This document shows positions 16,065-24,325 of a stretch of 44,762 nt of DNA, in pieces. Source of the stretch: Marinospirillum sp035271045 (GTDB lineage Bacteria > Pseudomonadota > Gammaproteobacteria > Pseudomonadales > Halomonadaceae); assembly GCF_035271045.1 (NCBI RefSeq), contig NZ_DATESC010000027.1, positions 1 to 44,762 on the forward strand, written 5' to 3'. The notes under the pieces were generated by a model, which had not been told where the DNA came from, ran no database searches, and worked only from the letters and a program-made list of their open reading frames with translations. The translations under genes and the position numbers were made by a program. The first letter of the stretch is position 1, and each line of letters starts with the position of its first letter.

Positions 16065-16388
16065 ATGTCAATATCCATTACAGCCACCGCCGCCGAACAC
16101 ATTGCCCGTTGTTTAAAAGACCGTGGCGAAGGTGAAGGTTTAAGAGTCAATGTAAAGCCGAGTGGTTGTTCAGGCTATGCTTATGCCCTAGATTTTGCCG
16201 ACACGGTTGAAGCCAATGATGCCGTTTTTGAAGCACACGGCGCAAAAGTTATTGTCAGCAAAGAAAACCTTACCTTGCTGGACGGTATGCAAGTTGATTA
16301 CGTTACAGAAGGTCTAAACAGTTTTTTTCGTTTTAATAACCCGCGTGTTAAAGACGAGTGTGGTTGTGGCGAGAGCTTCAGCGTATAA
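16065..16388 (+). CDS. iscA: A-type Fe-S carrier IscA
   Basis: A 107-residue A-type carrier that binds iron or Fe-S clusters and hands them to target enzymes. The three conserved cysteines are Cys35 (SGCSGYAY), Cys99 and Cys101 (DECGCGESFSV), exactly as in E. coli IscA, and the length is the same. Two in-frame ATGs lie at 16059 and 16065. I chose 16065 because the GGGAG ribosome site (16054-16058) abuts the first but is six bases from the second, and MSISITATAA then aligns with the E. coli start. It follows iscS by 54 bases; that gap contains a small CTAGA/TCTAG inverted repeat at 16013-16025. hscB, hscA, fdx and iscX are not present downstream; ndk comes next. Confidence 0.94.
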   Translation: MSISITATAAEHIARCLKDRGEGEGLRVNVKPSGCSGYAYALDFADTVEANDAVFEAHGAKVIVSKENLTLLDGMQVDYVTEGLNSFFRFNNPRVKDECGCGESFSV

Positions 16389-16449
16389 TCTGCCAAGTTA
16401 AATTTTTTGTTTTTTAACGTCTACTTTTTAAATCTAACGGGAGAATACC

Positions 16450-16878
16450 ATGGCTGTTGAACGTACATTATCTATTATCAAGCCTGATGCTGTTGCTAAA
16501 AACGTAGTTGGCGAAATTATGGCACGTTTTGAAAAAGCGGGTTTGCAAGTGGTTGCAGCAAAAATGGTTCAGCTAGACGATGCTAAAGCTGGTGGTTTTT
16601 ATGCTGAACACAAAGAACGTCCTTTCTACAAAGACCTTGTTGAGTTCATGACTTCAGGCCCTGTGGTTGTACAAGTTTTAGAAGGCGAAAACGCTATTCT
16701 AACTAACCGTGATTTAATGGGCGCAACTAACCCTAAAGAAGCGGCAGCTGGTACTATTCGTGCAGACTTTGCTAGCTCTATTGATGCTAACGCGGTTCAC
16801 GGTTCAGACTCTGCTGAATCTGCAGCACGCGAAATTGCTTACTTCTTTGAAACTAACGAAATTTGCCCACGCGGTTAA
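16450..16878 (+). CDS. ndk: Nucleoside diphosphate kinase
   Basis: Transfers the gamma phosphate from ATP to nucleoside diphosphates through a phosphohistidine. The 142-residue protein has the full family pattern: ERTLSIIKPDAVAKNVVGEI (4-23), the nucleotide-site GATNPKEAAAGTIRADFA (91-108) and the active-site motif NAVHGSDSAESA with His117. The length is normal for bacterial Ndk. It follows the shortened isc cluster by 61 bases and precedes rlmN, the same order as in enterics and pseudomonads once the missing isc genes are discounted. A GGGAG ribosome site precedes the ATG. A hairpin after the gene (16908-16938) may mark the end of an isc-ndk transcript or stabilise its 3' end. Confidence 0.97.
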   Translation: MAVERTLSIIKPDAVAKNVVGEIMARFEKAGLQVVAAKMVQLDDAKAGGFYAEHKERPFYKDLVEFMTSGPVVVQVLEGENAILTNRDLMGATNPKEAAAGTIRADFASSIDANAVHGSDSAESAAREIAYFFETNEICPRG

Positions 16879-16907
16879 TTACTCGTTTTTTATAGTCGTA
16901 ATTAAGT

Positions 16908-16938
16908 AAAGGGTAGGCATAAAAGATGCCTGCCCTTT
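16908..16938. other. Strong hairpin between ndk and rlmN
   Basis: AAAGGGTAGGCAT and ATGCCTGCCCTTT form a 13-bp stem with one G-U wobble around an AAAAG loop. There is no following T tract on the plus strand, so it is not a textbook intrinsic terminator. It may be a processing or stability element, or a weak terminator. Confidence 0.6.
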
Positions 16939-16998
16939 CGCGCTTTAAGTGATTCAGTAAGTGATTTAATTTAAACAGCCATAAATAGGTCAGCCATA

Positions 16999-18147
16999 AT
17001 GACAGCTTGCAATGCCGCTTCTGCCGTAACTGAAAAAGTAAACCTGCTGGGTAAAACTCTGCCAGAGCTAGAAGCTTTTTTTGTTGACGACCTTGGTGAA
17101 AAAAAATTTCGTGCTGCCCAAATCATGAAATGGATACACCATCACGGTGCAGATAGCTTTGAGCAGATGACCGATTTAAGTAAAGCGTTGCGTGAAAAGC
17201 TGTTGGCTTGTGCTGAAGTCCGTCCCCCTAAAGTGGTATTAGAAGACATTTCAACCGACGGTACGCGCAAATGGGTTTTAGAAGTTGGTGCAGGTAGCCA
17301 TGTTGAAGCAGTGTTAATTCCTGTGGGCGAAAACCGTCGCACTTTATGTGTTTCTTCGCAAGTGGGTTGTTCGCTGGATTGCTCGTTTTGTTCAACGGGT
17401 AAGCAAGGTTTTCAACGTAACCTAACGCCAGCAGAAATTATTGGTCAAGTTTGGGTGGCACAAAAATCGTTTGGTTCACGTAAAGACAGCAAAAACCGTC
17501 CTGTTACCAATGTCGTTATGATGGGTATGGGCGAGCCATTAATGAACTTTCGTCCAGCCGTTGATGCCATGAAAATTATGCTAGATGATAACGGTTATGG
17601 TTTATCTAAGCGCCGTGTTACCTTATCAACGTCGGGTTTAGTGCCACAAATAGATCAGTTAGGTGATGAAATTGACGTGTCGCTTGCTATCTCGCTTCAT
17701 GCACCGACCGATGCGTTGCGTAACGAATTAGTGCCGATTAACCGTAAGTATCCTATTCAAGAATTATTAGCTGCTTGCAAACGCTATTTAAAAAAATGCG
17801 GTGATTCGCGCGACATTACTGTGGAATACACTTTAATGGCTGGTGTCAATGACCAGCTAGTGCACGCGCAGCAGTTAGCGACATTGCTTAAACAGTTGCC
17901 TTGTAAAATTAATTTGATTCCCTTTAATCCTTTTCCGGGTTCAGATTATCAGCGCCCTTCACGTAATCAGCTAATGCGTTTTCAAGCGTGTTTACATGAG
18001 CAGGGTTATACTGCGCCGATTCGTATCACACGCGGTGATGATATTGATGCGGCTTGTGGTCAATTGGTTGGTCGTGTTCAAGATAAGACGCGCCGGAGTG
18101 CGCGTTATGCAGAACAAGCACTGATTCAAGTGCAGCAGGTGCTTTAA
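16999..18147 (+). CDS. rlmN: Dual-specificity 23S rRNA/tRNA adenosine-C2 methyltransferase RlmN
   Basis: A radical-SAM enzyme that places the C2 methyl group on A2503 of 23S rRNA and on A37 of some tRNAs. The 382-residue protein has the 4Fe-4S motif CSLDCSFC (Cys124, Cys128, Cys131), the SAM-binding MMGMGEPLMNF (about 174-184) and a C-terminal RITRGDDIDAACGQL with the cysteine used in the methyl-transfer mechanism. It needs an Fe-S cluster, so it is a direct client of the sulfur and iron machinery upstream. It starts a run of closely spaced genes ending with der; pilF begins only 5 bases after its stop. Confidence 0.97.
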   Translation: MTACNAASAVTEKVNLLGKTLPELEAFFVDDLGEKKFRAAQIMKWIHHHGADSFEQMTDLSKALREKLLACAEVRPPKVVLEDISTDGTRKWVLEVGAGSHVEAVLIPVGENRRTLCVSSQVGCSLDCSFCSTGKQGFQRNLTPAEIIGQVWVAQKSFGSRKDSKNRPVTNVVMMGMGEPLMNFRPAVDAMKIMLDDNGYGLSKRRVTLSTSGLVPQIDQLGDEIDVSLAISLHAPTDALRNELVPINRKYPIQELLAACKRYLKKCGDSRDITVEYTLMAGVNDQLVHAQQLATLLKQLPCKINLIPFNPFPGSDYQRPSRNQLMRFQACLHEQGYTAPIRITRGDDIDAACGQLVGRVQDKTRRSARYAEQALIQVQQVL

Positions 18148-18152
18148 ACCTT

Positions 18153-18881
18153 ATGCAGCGCTTGGCAAGGTTTTTAGTGTGTGGTTTTTTTATAGTTGCA
18201 GCGGGCTGCGCTGCAAAAGCCCCTTGGGAACAAGTAGACTATGATCGCCAAGCCAAAGCTTATACTAACTTAGGTTTTGGTTATTTAGAGCAAGGTCAAA
18301 CAGGGCGTGCGTTGCGTGATTTTCGTAAAGCTTTAAATGTACGCGCTTTTTACGTTGAAGCTTTGCACGGTACTGCTTTAGCGTTGCAGCAGCAGGGCGA
18401 GTTAGCCTTGGCTGAGTCGTATTTTGAGCAAGCGCTGCAAGCTAAATCTAGTCAAGTAAGTCATCAAAAGGATAGTCAAACAGCGATTAGAAATAATTAT
18501 GCTGCTTTTTTATTTAGCCAAAGCCGTTATGATGAAGCGCGTAAGCAATTAGAGCGGGTGAGTAAAGATGTTTATTATACGGATCGAGTATTAGTTTTTA
18601 CCAATCTTGGTTATGTGTCGATTAAGTTGGAGCAATCTGCTCAAGCGATTGCTTATTTTCAGCAAGCTTTGGCATTAAACCCCAGTTTTATTTTGCCACA
18701 TCAAGCATTATTAGCATTACGTAGCAAGCAACAAGAATGGCAGCAAGCCGAGCGCCACTGGTTTGTTTTACGCGATGCACAAACAAATGATGACGCGACA
18801 CTTAAACAGGCATTGATTGTGGTACAAAATACCGGCAACCAAAAAGAAGTAAACTATATCAATGGTTTGCTTAATCAATAG
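18153..18881 (+). CDS. pilF: Type IV pilus assembly lipoprotein PilF/PilW
   Basis: An outer-membrane lipoprotein that pilots assembly of the PilQ secretin for type IV pili. The 242 residues begin with a lipoprotein signal peptide (LVCGFFIVAAGCAAKAPWEQ; acylated Cys at about residue 19). Tetratricopeptide repeats follow: YTNLGFGYLEQGQTGRALRD (about 37-56), EALHGTALALQQQGELALAE, NYAAFLFSQSRYDEARKQLE and VFTNLGYVSIKLEQSAQAIA. Length and architecture match PilF of Pseudomonas. It lies between rlmN and rodZ, the conserved position for this gene. No other pilus genes are in the window, so pilus function in this organism is assumed rather than shown. Confidence 0.92.
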   Translation: MQRLARFLVCGFFIVAAGCAAKAPWEQVDYDRQAKAYTNLGFGYLEQGQTGRALRDFRKALNVRAFYVEALHGTALALQQQGELALAESYFEQALQAKSSQVSHQKDSQTAIRNNYAAFLFSQSRYDEARKQLERVSKDVYYTDRVLVFTNLGYVSIKLEQSAQAIAYFQQALALNPSFILPHQALLALRSKQQEWQQAERHWFVLRDAQTNDDATLKQALIVVQNTGNQKEVNYINGLLNQ

Positions 18882-18941
18882 CCAACTTAGTGGCGCTAAT
18901 TAAAATTCAGGAAGATTCTGTAAACGAGGATTCCAAAGATT

Positions 18942-19991
18942 ATGACAGAACAGCAAAAAGAAGATCAGAAAAAGCCAGAAGAAACAGCAGAAAGCCTTGC
19001 AAAAGCTGACTGTAGTCGCCCTGGTGAGTTGTTAAGAGCGGCCCGTGAAGCCAAAGGTTTAAGCCAAGAAGAAGTGGCTAAAAAGCTTAATTTTTTACCG
19101 CTTTACGTGCCTGCATTAGAAGACGAAAAATTTGAACCGCTGCACAGCATCACCTTTATTAAAGGTTACTTGCGTGCTTATGCGCGTTTTTTAGAGATTG
19201 ATGCCGATGAAGTGCTGCGTTGTTTTGTGGTGCATCATCCTGAATTAGTTAAGCAAGAAACACCACAGTCTGTTGAGGCATTGAAGTCTGAAAAAAATAC
19301 CAGCAGCATGATTTTTAAGCTATTTAGTCTGCTTGTTGTTATTGCTTTAGTTGCCGTTATTATTATTTGGTGGCAAAGCCGTTCAGCAGAATCTTTGCCC
19401 AGTGTGAGCAATCAAGACGTTCAAGTTGACACTTTAGATGGTGATACCATTGTTGCGCCGGTGCAGATAGAGGCAATTACCTCCATTCAGCCCGTTGCAA
19501 TCGAAGAAAAAAAAACTGAGCAGTCGCTTGCTATTGAGCAACAACCTGAAGTAGCGGTTGTTGCACCTGTTCTTGAAAAGCCTGCTCTTGAAAAGCCCAC
19601 GGTTGTAAAGCCAGTTGTTGCAGCGTCGGTTGTTAAAGAGAAGCCCCTTGTTGCAGCGACTGTTGTTGAAGAGAAACCAGTCGTTAATGCAGCAGCTAAA
19701 GCGCCAGTTAAGACAATTAATGGTGATCCTGCGACTGTAACGGCAGGCAATAATAATTTAGTGGCATTGGTCTTTAGTAATGAGTGTTGGGTTGAAGTCC
19801 GAGACGATTTAGGTCGTATGTTGCACGCTTCACTGATGCAAGCAGACGATCAAATTTTGTTGGAAGGCAAACCGCCTTTCCAAGTTGTTTTTGGAAACGG
19901 TACTGTCGCCAAGGTTTTTTATGAAGGAAAAAACTTTGATTTCTCTTCACGTATTCGCTCTAACGGCTATGCTTCCATTCGAGTTGAATAA
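18942..19991 (+). CDS. rodZ: Cell-shape protein RodZ
   Basis: A bitopic inner-membrane protein that links the MreB cytoskeleton to the cell-wall elongation machinery. The 349 residues show a cytoplasmic Cro-type helix-turn-helix (GELLRAAREAKGLSQEEVAK, about 28-47, extending to residue 95), a single membrane helix (IFKLFSLLVVIALVAVIIIW, about 124-143), a variable periplasmic linker rich in Val, Ala, Glu, Lys and Pro (about 150-255), and the C-terminal beta-rich DUF4115 domain (SNECWVEVRDDLGRMLHASL, about 275-294). The linker contains imperfect 11-residue repeats of the type LVAATVVEEKP, encoded by a tandem DNA repeat. Start and length are typical. It sits between pilF and ispG, the normal order. 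Confidence 0.95.
   Translation: MTEQQKEDQKKPEETAESLAKADCSRPGELLRAAREAKGLSQEEVAKKLNFLPLYVPALEDEKFEPLHSITFIKGYLRAYARFLEIDADEVLRCFVVHHPELVKQETPQSVEALKSEKNTSSMIFKLFSLLVVIALVAVIIIWWQSRSAESLPSVSNQDVQVDTLDGDTIVAPVQIEAITSIQPVAIEEKKTEQSLAIEQQPEVAVVAPVLEKPALEKPTVVKPVVAASVVKEKPLVAATVVEEKPVVNAAAKAPVKTINGDPATVTAGNNNLVALVFSNECWVEVRDDLGRMLHASLMQADDQILLEGKPPFQVVFGNGTVAKVFYEGKNFDFSSRIRSNGYASIRVE
19615..19678 (+). repeat. Imperfect 33-bp tandem repeat inside rodZ
   Basis: Two copies (19615-19645 and 19648-19678) share TTGTTGCAGCG, then diverge for four bases and share TTGTT-AAGAGAA-CC with few changes. The period is 33 bases, or 11 codons, so copy-number change would keep the reading frame. It encodes the Val-Ala-Lys-Pro linker of RodZ. 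Confidence 0.7.
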
Positions 19992-20015
19992 AATTTAAGA
20001 GTTTTAATATTTATT

Positions 20016-21128
20016 ATGCAGCAGACCTCTCCTATTCAGCGTCGTAAATCCCGCCAAATTCGTGTTGGTGATCGGCTTGTTGGTGGTGATGCACCCATTA
20101 GTGTACAAAGCATGACTAATACTGAAACGTGTGATGTTGCTGCTACTGTGGCGCAAATTCAAAAAATGGAACAAGCCGGTGTTGATCTGGTGCGCGTTTC
20201 TGTTCCCAGTATGGAAGCCGCAGAAGCCTTTGGGCAAATTCGTCAATTGGTGAATACACCACTGATTGCTGATATTCATTTTGATTACAAAATTGCTTTA
20301 CGTACAGCCGAGTTGGGTGTTGATTGTTTACGCATCAACCCAGGTAATATAGGCCGTGAAGATAGAGTGCGTGAAGTGGTGGCTGCGGCGCGTGATAAAG
20401 GCATTTCAATACGTATTGGTGTAAATGCTGGTTCATTAGAGAAAGATTTACAAAAAAAATACGGCGAACCAACCGCGACTGCTTTGGTTGAATCTGCTAT
20501 GCGCCATGCTGATTATTTAGACCGTTTAGATTTTCAAGAATACAAAATCAGTGTTAAAGCATCCAATGTATTTATGGCGGTTGACGCTTACCGTCAGTTA
20601 GCGCAACGCATTGAGCAACCTTTACATTTGGGTATTACCGAAGCCGGTGGCTTACGCTCGGGTACAGTAAAATCGTCAGTTGGTCTCGGTATCTTATTGA
20701 TGGAAGGCATTGGCGACACGCTGCGTATTTCTTTAGCGGCTGACCCTGTTGAAGAAGTAAAAGTGGGCTTTGATTTGTTAAAAAGCCTGCGTCTTCGCAA
20801 CAAGGGTATTAATTTTATTGCCTGCCCAAGTTGTTCAAGACAGAATTTTGATGTGGTTGCGACCATGAATGAACTGGAGCAGCGCGTTGAAGATGTATTA
20901 ACACCACTGGACGTTGCTATTATTGGTTGTGTGGTTAATGGCCCAGGCGAAGCCCGTGAAGCAGATTTAGGCTTAACGGGTGGTGAGCCGCAGCATTTAA
21001 TTTATGTGGATGGCAAGCCCGTTAGCAAACTAAGCAGTGACAAGCTAGTCGATCAGTTAGAAAACATGATTCGTGAAAAAGCGGCAGCAAAACAAGCAAC
21101 CTTAGATCAACTCTTAGCACGCAGTTAA
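20016..21128 (+). CDS. ispG: 4-hydroxy-3-methylbut-2-en-1-yl diphosphate synthase IspG (GcpE)
   Basis: The penultimate enzyme of the MEP isoprenoid pathway, which reductively opens methylerythritol cyclodiphosphate using a 4Fe-4S cluster. The 370-residue protein shows PISVQSMTNTETCDV (about 28-42), LIADIHFDYKIALRTAE, CLRINPGNIG, and the C-terminal cluster ligands in IACPSCSRQNFDV (two Cys) and GCVVNGPGEA (third Cys) with the conserved glutamate. The length equals that of proteobacterial GcpE. It is a client of Fe-S assembly. It lies 24 bases after rodZ and 13 before hisS, in the conserved gammaproteobacterial order. Confidence 0.97.
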   Translation: MQQTSPIQRRKSRQIRVGDRLVGGDAPISVQSMTNTETCDVAATVAQIQKMEQAGVDLVRVSVPSMEAAEAFGQIRQLVNTPLIADIHFDYKIALRTAELGVDCLRINPGNIGREDRVREVVAAARDKGISIRIGVNAGSLEKDLQKKYGEPTATALVESAMRHADYLDRLDFQEYKISVKASNVFMAVDAYRQLAQRIEQPLHLGITEAGGLRSGTVKSSVGLGILLMEGIGDTLRISLAADPVEEVKVGFDLLKSLRLRNKGINFIACPSCSRQNFDVVATMNELEQRVEDVLTPLDVAIIGCVVNGPGEAREADLGLTGGEPQHLIYVDGKPVSKLSSDKLVDQLENMIREKAAAKQATLDQLLARS

Positions 21129-21141
21129 TAGGATTTATTTC

Positions 21142-22428
21142 GTGGCAAAAAAGATTCAAGCAATTCGTGGTATGAATGATTTACTTCCAACCGCTAGCCC
21201 ACGTTGGCAATACCTAGAACAATTAGTAGGGCGTTTGTTGGCACGTTATGGCTATCAAGAAATGCGTATGCCGATTGTGGAGCAGACAGGGTTATTTAAG
21301 CGTTCTATTGGTGAAGTAACTGACATTGTTGAAAAGGAAATGTACACCTTTGAAGACCGCAATGGCGATAGTTTAACCTTGCGTCCTGAAGGAACAGCCG
21401 GTTGTGTACGCGCGGCTGAAGAACACGGTTTGCTGTACAACCAGCAGCAGCGGCTTTGGTACCAAGGCCCGATGTTTCGCCACGAACGCCCTCAAAAAGG
21501 CCGCTATCGCCAGTTTCACCAAATTGGCGTGGAAACGTTTGGTTTGAATGGCCCAGACATAGATGCTGAATTGATTTTATTATCGGTTCGTTTATGGCGT
21601 GAATTAGGCATTCTAGATCACTTAACCCTAGAGCTAAACACCTTGGGTAGTTCGGCCGCACGTGCTGACTATCGCCAAGCGTTAACAACTTATTTAGAAG
21701 CATTTTATAACGAATTAGATGAAGACAGTCAGCGCCGTTTAACAACTAATCCGTTAAGGATTTTGGATTCTAAATCAGAAAGTACGCAAAAGATTTTACA
21801 AGATGCACCGTCTTTTGATGCCTATTTAGATGCTGAAAGTCGGCAACATTTTGCCGGTCTTTGCCAGTTTTTAGATGCCGCTGGCGTTACTTATAAACTC
21901 AATCCTTTATTAGTACGCGGTTTAGACTACTACAGTAAAACGGTTTTTGAGTGGACTACAACGGCTTTAGGTTCACAAGGCACAGTTTGTGCAGGTGGTC
22001 GTTACGATGCTTTAGTTGAACAATTGGGTGGGAAGGCGACGCCTGCGGTAGGTTTTGCGATGGGTGTTGAGCGTTTAATTTTGTTGTTAGAGACGTTGGA
22101 TGTTTTCCCAGCTGAACTAGAGCAACAGCTAGACGTGTATTTAGCGGCTTCAGGGCAAGGTGCGGATGCTTATGCCTTGTTATTAGCCGAGCGTTTACGC
22201 AGCGAACAGCCAACATTAAGGATTTTAACCCATTGTGGTGGTGGTAGCTTTAAACAGCAAATTAAACGCGCTGATAAATCGGGTGCAGAACTGGCTATTT
22301 TGTTGGGAGAAAATGAGATTTCTCAAGGCATTGCCAGTGTTAAATATTTAAGAACAGATCAAGCGCAAAGTGAAGTAGCGATTAGTGAGCTAGCAGGACT
22401 TATACACCAGCATTTGCAAAGCCACTAA
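21142..22428 (+). CDS. hisS: Histidyl-tRNA synthetase
   Basis: A class II aminoacyl-tRNA synthetase that charges tRNA-His. The protein is 428 aa from a GTG start at 21142, which has AGGA at 21130-21133 upstream. Its N-terminus IQAIRGMNDLLP matches the family. Class II motif 2 (MFRHERPQKGRYRQFHQIG, about 112-130), the histidine-specific motif LVRGLDYYSKTVFEW (about 258-272) and motif 3 (GFAMGVERLILLLE, about 305-318) are all present. The last 100 residues form the anticodon-binding domain. No paralogous HisZ features are seen. It is cotranscribed with ispG and yfgM by spacing. Confidence 0.97.
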   Translation: MAKKIQAIRGMNDLLPTASPRWQYLEQLVGRLLARYGYQEMRMPIVEQTGLFKRSIGEVTDIVEKEMYTFEDRNGDSLTLRPEGTAGCVRAAEEHGLLYNQQQRLWYQGPMFRHERPQKGRYRQFHQIGVETFGLNGPDIDAELILLSVRLWRELGILDHLTLELNTLGSSAARADYRQALTTYLEAFYNELDEDSQRRLTTNPLRILDSKSESTQKILQDAPSFDAYLDAESRQHFAGLCQFLDAAGVTYKLNPLLVRGLDYYSKTVFEWTTTALGSQGTVCAGGRYDALVEQLGGKATPAVGFAMGVERLILLLETLDVFPAELEQQLDVYLAASGQGADAYALLLAERLRSEQPTLRILTHCGGGSFKQQIKRADKSGAELAILLGENEISQGIASVKYLRTDQAQSEVAISELAGLIHQHLQSH

Positions 22429-22482
22429 GCTAAGTTAAGATAGCCAACATTTTGCAGATTAAACCATTTTATAGGCTTGTTT

Positions 22483-23127
22483 ATGCACAGCGAAGAAGAG
22501 CAATTAGAATCCATCAAGCAGTGGTGGAGTAGAAACGGTAAGTCGATGATTATTGGTGCGGTGGTTGCTATCGCTGGTGTTGGTGGCTGGAAAGGCTGGG
22601 AAAATCATCAGTTAAGCCAAGCTGAGACAGCCTCTGAGCTTTACAGTGAATTAAATCAAGTGGTGATGAATAGCACCGGCGATCAGCGTCAACAGCAAGC
22701 GGATGCCTTGATTGAACGCATTACCAGTAATTTTAGCAGCAGTGTTTATTCTGATTATGCATACCTTTTTGCAGCGCGTTTAGCCGTAGAGCGTGATGCA
22801 TTAGACGAAGCGCAAGCACACTTGCGTGCAGCTTTAGATACCACCAAGGTGGATGCGATTGAGTTGGTTGTGCGTTTGCGTTTAGCGCGTATTCTAAATT
22901 CACAAGAAAAAGTTGAAGAAGCGCTAAGTATTTTAGATGTTGCTGATTCGGGTGGTTTTACAACCGAGTTTCAATCGCTGCGTGGTGATTTGTTAATGAG
23001 CAAAGGCGATGCTTTACAAGCCCGTGAAGCTTATCAACGCGCTTTAGATGCCAGCCGCTCGGCAGGTGAATCAACACCATTAGTTGAAATGAAATTAGAT
23101 TCGCTTGCTGCTCATGGGGACGCTTAA
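22483..23127 (+). CDS. yfgM: YfgM-like inner-membrane TPR protein (periplasmic chaperone network)
   Basis: A bitopic inner-membrane protein of 214 aa. A short cytoplasmic N-terminus (SEEEQLESIKQWWSRNGKS) is followed by a membrane helix (MIIGAVVAIAGVGGWKGW, about 23-40) and a periplasmic tetratricopeptide-like helical domain to the end. In E. coli YfgM associates with the SecYEG translocon and the chaperone PpiD; it is also called a BamB-linked or AncA protein. I start it at the ATG at 22483, since ATAGG is about 7 bases upstream; a TTG two codons earlier is in frame but too close to that site. The stop overlaps the bamB start by one base (TAATG). Confidence 0.92.
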   Translation: MHSEEEQLESIKQWWSRNGKSMIIGAVVAIAGVGGWKGWENHQLSQAETASELYSELNQVVMNSTGDQRQQQADALIERITSNFSSSVYSDYAYLFAARLAVERDALDEAQAHLRAALDTTKVDAIELVVRLRLARILNSQEKVEEALSILDVADSGGFTTEFQSLRGDLLMSKGDALQAREAYQRALDASRSAGESTPLVEMKLDSLAAHGDA

Positions 23128-24320
23128 TGCGTAAAAATCTTTTAAATAGAAGCCTTTTAAAAAGCGCTCGTTTAAAAGCTGCTGCTGCAGGACTGGTTTT
23201 ATGTTTGGCTGGTTGCAGCAGCTTGCCAGACCCACAATACCCACCGGCTCAATTGCCTAGCCATAGCGATACGAGTCAGCTTGTTAGTGTTTGGCAAGAT
23301 CATTCAGGTTATGGTGAGCGTTGGCGCGGTTATCAATTAATGCCTGTTTTAGACGGCGATCTTCTAATTGCTGCTGATGCTAAAGGTTTTGTACAAGCGT
23401 TTGACTTGTCAATCAGTGGCTTTTTTAAGTCAGATTTACTTTGGTCACAACAGCTTGAGCAAGGCGTTAGCGCAGGTTTAACCCTTCATAACAACAGCGT
23501 GTACATTGCCACTCAAAATGGTGAACTGCTGTCTGTTAATGCACGTACCGGTGCTTTTAACTGGCGAGTTAATTTGTCGAGCGAAGCATTAAGTGCGCCA
23601 CAAATTAAAGATAATTTATTGGTGATCTTGGCTGCTGATGGTCGCCTTGCTGGTATTGATGTTGCTACCGGTCGGCAATTGTGGACTTATGATGCGCTGA
23701 TGCCTTCATTGACTTTGCGTGGTACGGCAATTCCTACGGTAACTAGCCTACAAACGTTTACTGGTTTTGCTAATGGTAAACTTGTTGCCATTGATAACAA
23801 CAGTGGTCAAGTGCGTTGGGAAACTCGCATTACTCAGCCTGAAGGTCGTACCGACATAGAGCGTTTGGTGGATGTACGTGGTCAGGCCAAAGAAGCCCAA
23901 GGAATGCTAATTGTTAATAGCTACCAAGGACAAACTCACGCACTAGACCCTTTTACTGGGCGCAGCCGTTGGTATAAAGACGTTTCTAGTTTTCATGCCC
24001 CTGCTATCTTTAATAACCAAGTGATTATTGTTGATGAAGCTAGCCGTATTCATGCACTGGATTTATTTAGCGGTAATCGCTTATGGGTTCAAGATGCACT
24101 TTATGGTCGTGAATTAACCGAGCCAGTGATTTTAGAAAAAACCTTAGTCGTAGCTGATTACCAAGGTTATTTGCATTTGCTTGATGCACAAACAGGTACG
24201 TTGACTGGTCGTAAAAATTTTGATTTAGACGGTATTCGTGCCACGCCCGTCGTAAGTAATAATAAGTTACTGGTACATTCCATACGTGGCCGCCTTGGGC
24301 TTTTTACCCTTAAGAAATAA
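23127..24320 (+). CDS. bamB: Outer-membrane protein assembly factor BamB
   Basis: A lipoprotein of the BAM complex that helps BamA fold beta-barrel outer-membrane proteins. The 397 residues start with a basic signal region and a lipobox (LVLCLAGCSSLPDP; acylated Cys near residue 30). An eight-bladed beta-propeller of PQQ-like repeats follows, for example ALSAPQIKDNLLVILAADGRL, GIDVATGRQLWTYDA, AIDNNSGQVRWETRI, ALDLFSGNRLWVQDA and LDAQTGTLTGRKNF. The slightly long N-terminus before the lipobox is unusual but has no better internal start. It overlaps yfgM by one base and is 5 bases ahead of der, the standard order. Confidence 0.95.
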   Translation: MRKNLLNRSLLKSARLKAAAAGLVLCLAGCSSLPDPQYPPAQLPSHSDTSQLVSVWQDHSGYGERWRGYQLMPVLDGDLLIAADAKGFVQAFDLSISGFFKSDLLWSQQLEQGVSAGLTLHNNSVYIATQNGELLSVNARTGAFNWRVNLSSEALSAPQIKDNLLVILAADGRLAGIDVATGRQLWTYDALMPSLTLRGTAIPTVTSLQTFTGFANGKLVAIDNNSGQVRWETRITQPEGRTDIERLVDVRGQAKEAQGMLIVNSYQGQTHALDPFTGRSRWYKDVSSFHAPAIFNNQVIIVDEASRIHALDLFSGNRLWVQDALYGRELTEPVILEKTLVVADYQGYLHLLDAQTGTLTGRKNFDLDGIRATPVVSNNKLLVHSIRGRLGLFTLKK

Positions 24321-24325
24321 AAACC

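Noticed and set aside
16908..16938. Hairpin after ndk considered as an intrinsic terminator
   Set aside because: The stem is strong, but no T tract follows on the plus strand, so I list it as a hairpin only.
21305..21745. 146-codon minus-strand frame inside hisS
   Set aside because: Antisense to the conserved catalytic core of HisS, no family features and no ribosome site.
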